Assembly: GCA_047615875.1 (NCBI GenBank)
Contig: JBLHGU010000020.1
Span: 1-47,041 of the forward strand
DNA: 47,041 bases
Source of the DNA: JBLHGU01 sp047615875
GTDB taxonomy: Bacteria > Pseudomonadota > Gammaproteobacteria > Arenicellales > CAJQKF01
Direction: 5' to 3'
Position 1 is the first letter of the stretch; every line of letters begins with the position of its first letter. Position numbers and translations under genes: made by a program. This document shows, one piece after another, positions 43,589 to 47,041 of the stretch. The notes under the pieces are model-generated. The model was not told the origin of the DNA and searched no databases. It saw only the letters and a list, made by a program, of their open reading frames with translations.

Positions 43589-43862
43589 GATCGATTAGAC
43601 ATAAACTGAAAGTTTTAGTAATTCATTCAATTTTATACCGATTGCCAGCCACTATATGCTAGTTGTAATGACCTTCTTCGACCTCAAAACTCTGTCGTAA
43701 ACCTTATAGTTGTTGGAGTTAAACGCGCATAAGAGTACACTTAAACAGACTACTCCCCAATTAGAGCGGCTTCTGCGTAGTAGACCGTTGTTTGCATCCC
43801 GCAAGGCGTAACAACGTCCCGATCCGTGGATGAACCGGAGCACCGAGTGATCCTGTTAAATG

Positions 43863-43918
43863 CATTGCAAGCCAACTATATTGCTTGCAATGGGCCCCCT
43901 TTTGACACCAATGGGGGG
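43863..43918 (+). promoter_or_regulatory. Structured leader of dnaA with two inverted repeats
   Basis: CATTGCAAGC (43863-43872) and GCTTGCAATG (43883-43892) form a perfect 10-bp inverted repeat around a 10-base spacer. Directly after it CCCCC (43895-43899) can pair with GGGGG (43913-43917). They end 24 bases before the dnaA ATG. They may shape translation of dnaA or bind a regulator. The rest of the gap (43589-43862) shows no good DnaA box or gene. Confidence 0.5.
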
Positions 43919-43941
43919 ATTTTACGAATGTTAATCCAAAG

Positions 43942-45303
43942 ATGTCTGATAATTTGTCCGCTGCCACCGATCCTAAAATCTGGCGTCACTGCCTTAATCG
44001 ACTAGAAAATGAATTGCCCGATCAGCAATTCAATACCTGGATTCGACCATTACACGCAATGGAAAATCAGCAAACACTGACATTACTGGCACCCAACCGT
44101 TTTGTAATGGATTTTGTTCGTAATACCTATTTGGATAGAGTCGCTGAGATCGCCGAATCTTTTAGTACTACGCCGTTAACTGTTAGCATCGAAATTGGCG
44201 GACACGGCACCGAAGATGATACCCCAACAAATTCCACTCCGGCTGCCTCCTCCGGATCGAAGCCCTTCGGACAAGGATATTCCAAAGGTAAGTTGAACGA
44301 AAACTTTACCTTTGAAACACATGTGGAAGGTAAATCCAATCAGCTGGCACGAGCCGCTTCCTACCAGGTTGGAGAGAATCCGGGCCAGGCATACAATCCG
44401 TTGTTTTTGTACGGCGGTGTTGGTCTGGGTAAAACCCATCTGATGCAAGCCGCTGGCCATATGATATACAACAAAAACCCTCGTGCTAGAGTGGTTTATA
44501 TTCATTCCGAACGCTTTGTAGCCGATATGGTCCGCGCGCTACAACATAATGAAATCAATGAGTTCAAGCGTTATTATCGCTCACTTGATGCATTATTGAT
44601 CGATGATATTCAATTCTTTTCAGGCAAAAATCATTCCCAGGAAGAATTCTTTCATACATTTAACACACTATTGGAAGGCCAACGTCAGGTAGTCATTACC
44701 AGCGATCGATTTCCAAAGGAAATTGATGGTGTGTCTGAACGTCTGATATCTCGCTTCGGCTCAGGCCTGACCGTACCCATTGATCCACCGGAGTTAGAAA
44801 CCCGGGTGGCAATTTTGATGAAGAAGGCTCGTCAGCGAGGCATCAATTTGAGTGATGAAGTCGCGTTTTTTATGGCCAAGCAGATTCATTCCAATGTCAG
44901 AGAGCTTGAGGGAGCCCTACACCGTGTTATCGCCAGCAGTGGCATCACCGGACGTGAAATTGATCTCGACCTAATTAAAGAGGCCCTGAGAGACTTAATC
45001 GTATTTCAGGAACGTCAAATCACGGTAAACAATATTCAAAAGCGAGTAGCAGAGTATTTCAGTATTAGAATCGCTGATTTAAATTCAAAGAAACGCAATC
45101 GCAATATTGCGAGACCCAGGCAAATAGGCATGGCACTGGCCAAAGAACTCACCAATTTGAGTCTGCCTGATATTGGTGATGCTTTTGGGGGCCGTGATCA
45201 TAGTACTGTAATTCATGCCTGTCGAAAAATTGAGGAATTGTGTCAAACTGATAGTAAGGTCAAAGAGGACACCACTAACTTGCGTAAACAACTTAGTGGA
45301 TAA
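43942..45303 (+). CDS. dnaA: Chromosomal replication initiator DnaA
   Basis: AAA+ protein that binds DnaA boxes and opens oriC, 453 residues. Domain I starts I-W-R-H-C-L-N-R-L-E and has FNTWIRPLHA; a short variable linker follows; domain III has GGVGLGKTHLMQAAGH (Walker A), LLIDDIQFFSGK (Walker B) and ISRFGSGLTVPIDPPELETR; domain IV ends with RPRQIGMALAKELTNLSLPDIGDAFGGRDHSTVIHA, the box-binding helices. The ATG 43942 gives the usual domain I start, but no clear ribosome site precedes it. An overlapping 25-codon upstream frame starts at ATG 43928. Confidence 0.97.
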   Translation: MSDNLSAATDPKIWRHCLNRLENELPDQQFNTWIRPLHAMENQQTLTLLAPNRFVMDFVRNTYLDRVAEIAESFSTTPLTVSIEIGGHGTEDDTPTNSTPAASSGSKPFGQGYSKGKLNENFTFETHVEGKSNQLARAASYQVGENPGQAYNPLFLYGGVGLGKTHLMQAAGHMIYNKNPRARVVYIHSERFVADMVRALQHNEINEFKRYYRSLDALLIDDIQFFSGKNHSQEEFFHTFNTLLEGQRQVVITSDRFPKEIDGVSERLISRFGSGLTVPIDPPELETRVAILMKKARQRGINLSDEVAFFMAKQIHSNVRELEGALHRVIASSGITGREIDLDLIKEALRDLIVFQERQITVNNIQKRVAEYFSIRIADLNSKKRNRNIARPRQIGMALAKELTNLSLPDIGDAFGGRDHSTVIHACRKIEELCQTDSKVKEDTTNLRKQLSG

Positions 45304-45305
45304 CC

Positions 45306-45541
45306 TGTGGATAACTGGCTAACAAGTATGGGAAAAATTCTTATTCACATAAGTACTGCACTTATGCACAATAACCCCCATACTTATCAATAACTTATCC
45401 ACAACCATTAAATACTTTAAGCCTTTGATAATAAACAGATTTTAACCATTTATCCAGATATCCACAAGACTAATAAAAAGTAATAAACAACTTATATATT
45501 CTTAAACCTATACATTCTTAAACTTATATATCCTTAATTTT
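45306..45541 (+). other. Putative replication origin oriC (DnaA boxes and AT-rich unwinding region)
   Basis: The dnaA-dnaN gap has perfect DnaA boxes TTATCCACA at 45395-45403 (plus) and 45306-45314 (minus). Near-boxes are TTATTCACA 45341, TTATGCACA 45362, TTATCCAGA 45450 and ATATCCACA 45458. From about 45470 on the sequence is nearly all A and T, with three spaced repeats. This box cluster next to an AT-rich stretch is the standard layout of a bacterial oriC, and the place is one of the two known gammaproteobacterial sites. Confidence 0.85.
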
Positions 45542-45543
45542 AT
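45498..45543 (+). repeat. Three 16-bp-spaced AT-rich repeats in the origin
   Basis: ATTCTTAAACCTATA (45498), ATTCTTAAACTTATA (45514) and ATCCTTAATTTTAT (45530) are direct repeats with an exact 16-base period. They resemble in number and place the three AT-rich 13-mers of the E. coli unwinding element. The last one runs into the dnaN start codon at 45542. Confidence 0.75.
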
Positions 45544-46645
45544 GTATTTTGAAATCGAAAAAAGTAAATTGATGCGTCCACTCTCGTTGGTAACCAGTGT
45601 GGTGGAGAAACGTCAGACATTACCAATACTTGCCAATATATTTATTCGTCACGAGTCAGGACTGTTGATTTTGACTGGAACAGATCTTGAAGTTGAAGTC
45701 AGTTTTCGAGTTGATGGTATAACCGGTGAAGAAGGGTCCTGTACTGTAACCGCGAGAAAGATTTTTGATATTTGTCGATCACTACCTGATGATTCAGTAA
45801 TTAAATTTCGCAGTGATGGAGCTGGCGCTCAGATTCAATCAGGGAGAAGTCGCTTTAAATTACAGACTTTACCAGCCGATGATTTTCCCAGCCTTGATAC
45901 TAAAGAATGGGAAGAGCGTTTCAGAATTCAGGAGAACGACTTGCGATCGCTATTGGATTTAACATCTTTTTCTATGGCACAGCAGGATGTCAGGTATTTT
46001 CTTAATGGCGTATTGCTGGAATTGCAGGACAATGTTGTCAGAACAGTAGCAACTGACGGGCATCGTTTAGCAAAGAGTGAGGTAACACTTGAGCAAAGTA
46101 ATGGTCTGCAACACAGGCAATCTATCGTCCCCCGTAAAGCGGTGTTGGAGATGTTAAGATTTCTTGAAGATAAGGACCATGTTTTAAGCTTGGAGCTGAA
46201 CAATAATCATATTCGTTTAAATGGGGAGTCTGGTACGTTGACGACCAAGCTTATCGATGGAAGATTTCCCGATTATGAAACAGTTATGGCCCAGGTGTTA
46301 ACTACGCAATTGATGGTCAATCGTCACGAAATGATTGATGTTTTAAGTAGAACCTCAATTCTAACAAACGAGAAATTTCGTGGAATCAGATTTCATCTTA
46401 CCGATGGGCTGATTAGTGTGACTGCTCATAATCCAGAACAAGAAGAAGCTCGGGATGAATTATCGGTAGATTATAGCGGCGATGAGATCGACATCGGTTT
46501 CAATGTGAACTATATGCTGGACGCTTTGAAGGCCATATCATCAGAGATAGTAGAATTACGGCTTCAAGATACGAATAGTGGCTGTGTAATAAAGGACCCG
46601 GAAGATCAAGACACCTTGTATCTAGTTATGCCAATGCGTCTGTAA
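45542..46645 (+). CDS. dnaN: DNA polymerase III beta clamp DnaN
   Basis: Ring-shaped sliding clamp, 367 residues, three repeated domains. Marks: the start M-Y-F-E-I-E-K-S-K-L, LPILANIFIR, the middle SMAQQDVRYFLNGVLLELQD and TDGHRLAKSE, NEKFRGIRFHL, FNVNYMLDALKAI, and the terminal YLVMPMRL that forms the partner-binding pocket edge. All are intact. No ribosome site is seen, since the unwinding repeats end right at the ATG. It ends 26 bases before a terminator, so recF, usually the next gene, is not cotranscribed by this path. Confidence 0.97.
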   Translation: MYFEIEKSKLMRPLSLVTSVVEKRQTLPILANIFIRHESGLLILTGTDLEVEVSFRVDGITGEEGSCTVTARKIFDICRSLPDDSVIKFRSDGAGAQIQSGRSRFKLQTLPADDFPSLDTKEWEERFRIQENDLRSLLDLTSFSMAQQDVRYFLNGVLLELQDNVVRTVATDGHRLAKSEVTLEQSNGLQHRQSIVPRKAVLEMLRFLEDKDHVLSLELNNNHIRLNGESGTLTTKLIDGRFPDYETVMAQVLTTQLMVNRHEMIDVLSRTSILTNEKFRGIRFHLTDGLISVTAHNPEQEEARDELSVDYSGDEIDIGFNVNYMLDALKAISSEIVELRLQDTNSGCVIKDPEDQDTLYLVMPMRL

Positions 46646-46670
46646 CATCGTTTTTTTCAAGTGATTTGAA

Positions 46671-46695
46671 AGGCCGCTAAAAAGCGGTCTTTTTT
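46671..46695 (+). terminator. Rho-independent terminator of dnaN
   Basis: AGGCCGCT (46671-46678) pairs with AGCGGTCT (46683-46690) over an AAAA loop, with one G-T pair, and is followed by a run of six T (46690-46695). It is also the insertion target of the group IIC intron that begins three bases later. Confidence 0.88.
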
Positions 46696-46698
46696 GTG

Positions 46699-47041
46699 GT
46701 GCGCCAGGCATGGCGCGTAGCGCCGTGACAGGCGCTGTACAGATCACTGTGGTGGTGATTTGAATGACTTGAGGGTGAAAGTCCCTTACTGACCCGGCAA
46801 GGGGAACAGTTAGCCGAACGGCAGGTGTCCATCGTGAGGTGGAATCTGAAGGAAGCTGTAGGCAAAGCACTGGCTTGATGTACAAGAATCGCATAAGAGG
46901 CGGTCGCCGTGGGTGAGAAGGCCAATATCTTCAAAGCCCGATACTTGCACGGAAACGGCGGACGTAGATGTGGCAGGCATAAGTGTGAAGGTCACGCGTT
47001 TTACCCTGGGAGGTCTGACATTCTGCCCCGAAGATTGTGGC
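46699..47041 (+). mobile_element. Group IIC intron, 5' part (ribozyme domain I onward)
   Basis: From GTGCGCC at 46699 the sequence follows bacterial group IIC ribozymes such as O.i.I1 of Oceanobacillus: GGCATGG after the 5' end, AGGGTGAAAGTCCC at 46770-46783, CAGTTAGC, GGTGTCC, GTGGAATCTGAAGGAAGC at 46839-46856, GGCAAA, and GGGAGGTCTGACA at 47009-47021. The intron continues beyond the window, so the reverse transcriptase/maturase gene and the 3' end are not seen. Insertion immediately behind a terminator hairpin is the known target habit of class C. Orientation is with dnaN. The minus-strand open frames here are not genes. Confidence 0.88.

Noticed and set aside
43652..43843. Minus-strand open frame of 63 codons between rpmH and dnaA
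   Set aside because: No recognised family and a composition like non-coding leader; the gap is better explained as promoter and leader region.
43589..43862. A second origin between rpmH and dnaA
   Set aside because: Only a weak partial DnaA-box match (CGTGGATGA) is visible, whereas the dnaA-dnaN gap has two perfect boxes and an AT-rich repeat block.
46622..46995. Minus-strand open frames after dnaN
   Set aside because: They lie across the terminator and structured intron RNA and have no family resemblance.
1..47041. CRISPR arrays, phage genes, toxin-antitoxin or defence islands
   Set aside because: No direct-repeat array, phage structural gene or known defence gene was found on either strand.

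Overview
The window looks like the chromosome of a gammaproteobacterium around the replication origin. Its right end has the gene order mnmE-yidC-yidD-rnpA-rpmH (all minus) next to dnaA-dnaN (plus), and other genes typical of this class are present (cmoB, yheS, dusC, the ydbH-ynbE-ydbL operon). DMSP-lyase-like, betaine-homocysteine methyltransferase and general amino-acid uptake genes suggest a marine or host-associated heterotroph. Several young pseudogenes suggest relaxed selection. The lifestyle is inference; the chromosomal setting is seen directly.

Left part (1-8.4 kb): a decaying corridor. It starts with the C-terminus of a glycine-cleavage T-protein/DmdA-like protein. A LysR regulator follows that has lost its start codon and has an in-frame TAA. 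Next is an aap-type amino-acid ABC transporter whose binding-protein gene aapJ has an in-frame TAA while aapQ, aapM and aapP are open. An asparaginase gene is broken by a deletion/frameshift and a TAA. Two gene-tail fragments follow, one of them a second copy of the T-protein tail.

Middle left (8.4-20.8 kb): an ABM-fold enzyme, dusC, a minus-strand branched-chain-type (Liv) ABC operon ending in an uncharacterised membrane protein, a methyltransferase, pncA, a sulfur module (Blh-like persulfide dioxygenase with a split YeeE/YedE transporter), and a MATE exporter.

Middle right (20.8-27.1 kb): a plus-strand run with a PuuE-like deacetylase, a YchJ-like protein, an enzyme of the 4-hydroxybutyryl-CoA dehydratase/HpaB fold that has lost half of its Fe-S ligands, a DddQ-like cupin directly abutting it, and a GNAT. 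A SAM-I (S-box) riboswitch then precedes a betaine-homocysteine methyltransferase gene. The HpaB-like/DddQ-like pair is my best candidate for an undescribed pathway.

Right part (27-47 kb): the ydbH-ynbE-ydbL envelope operon, yheS, a phosphodiesterase, a class III CoA-transferase, cmoB, an SDR, a YHS-domain secreted protein overlapping a GGDEF-EAL gene, a PaiB-like protein, a lone cyclic-nucleotide-binding domain, then the origin block. rnpA has no ordinary start codon. The dnaA-dnaN gap holds DnaA boxes and three 16-bp-spaced AT-rich repeats and is the likely oriC. The window ends inside a group IIC intron inserted right behind the dnaN terminator. No tRNA, rRNA, CRISPR array or insertion sequence was recognised.
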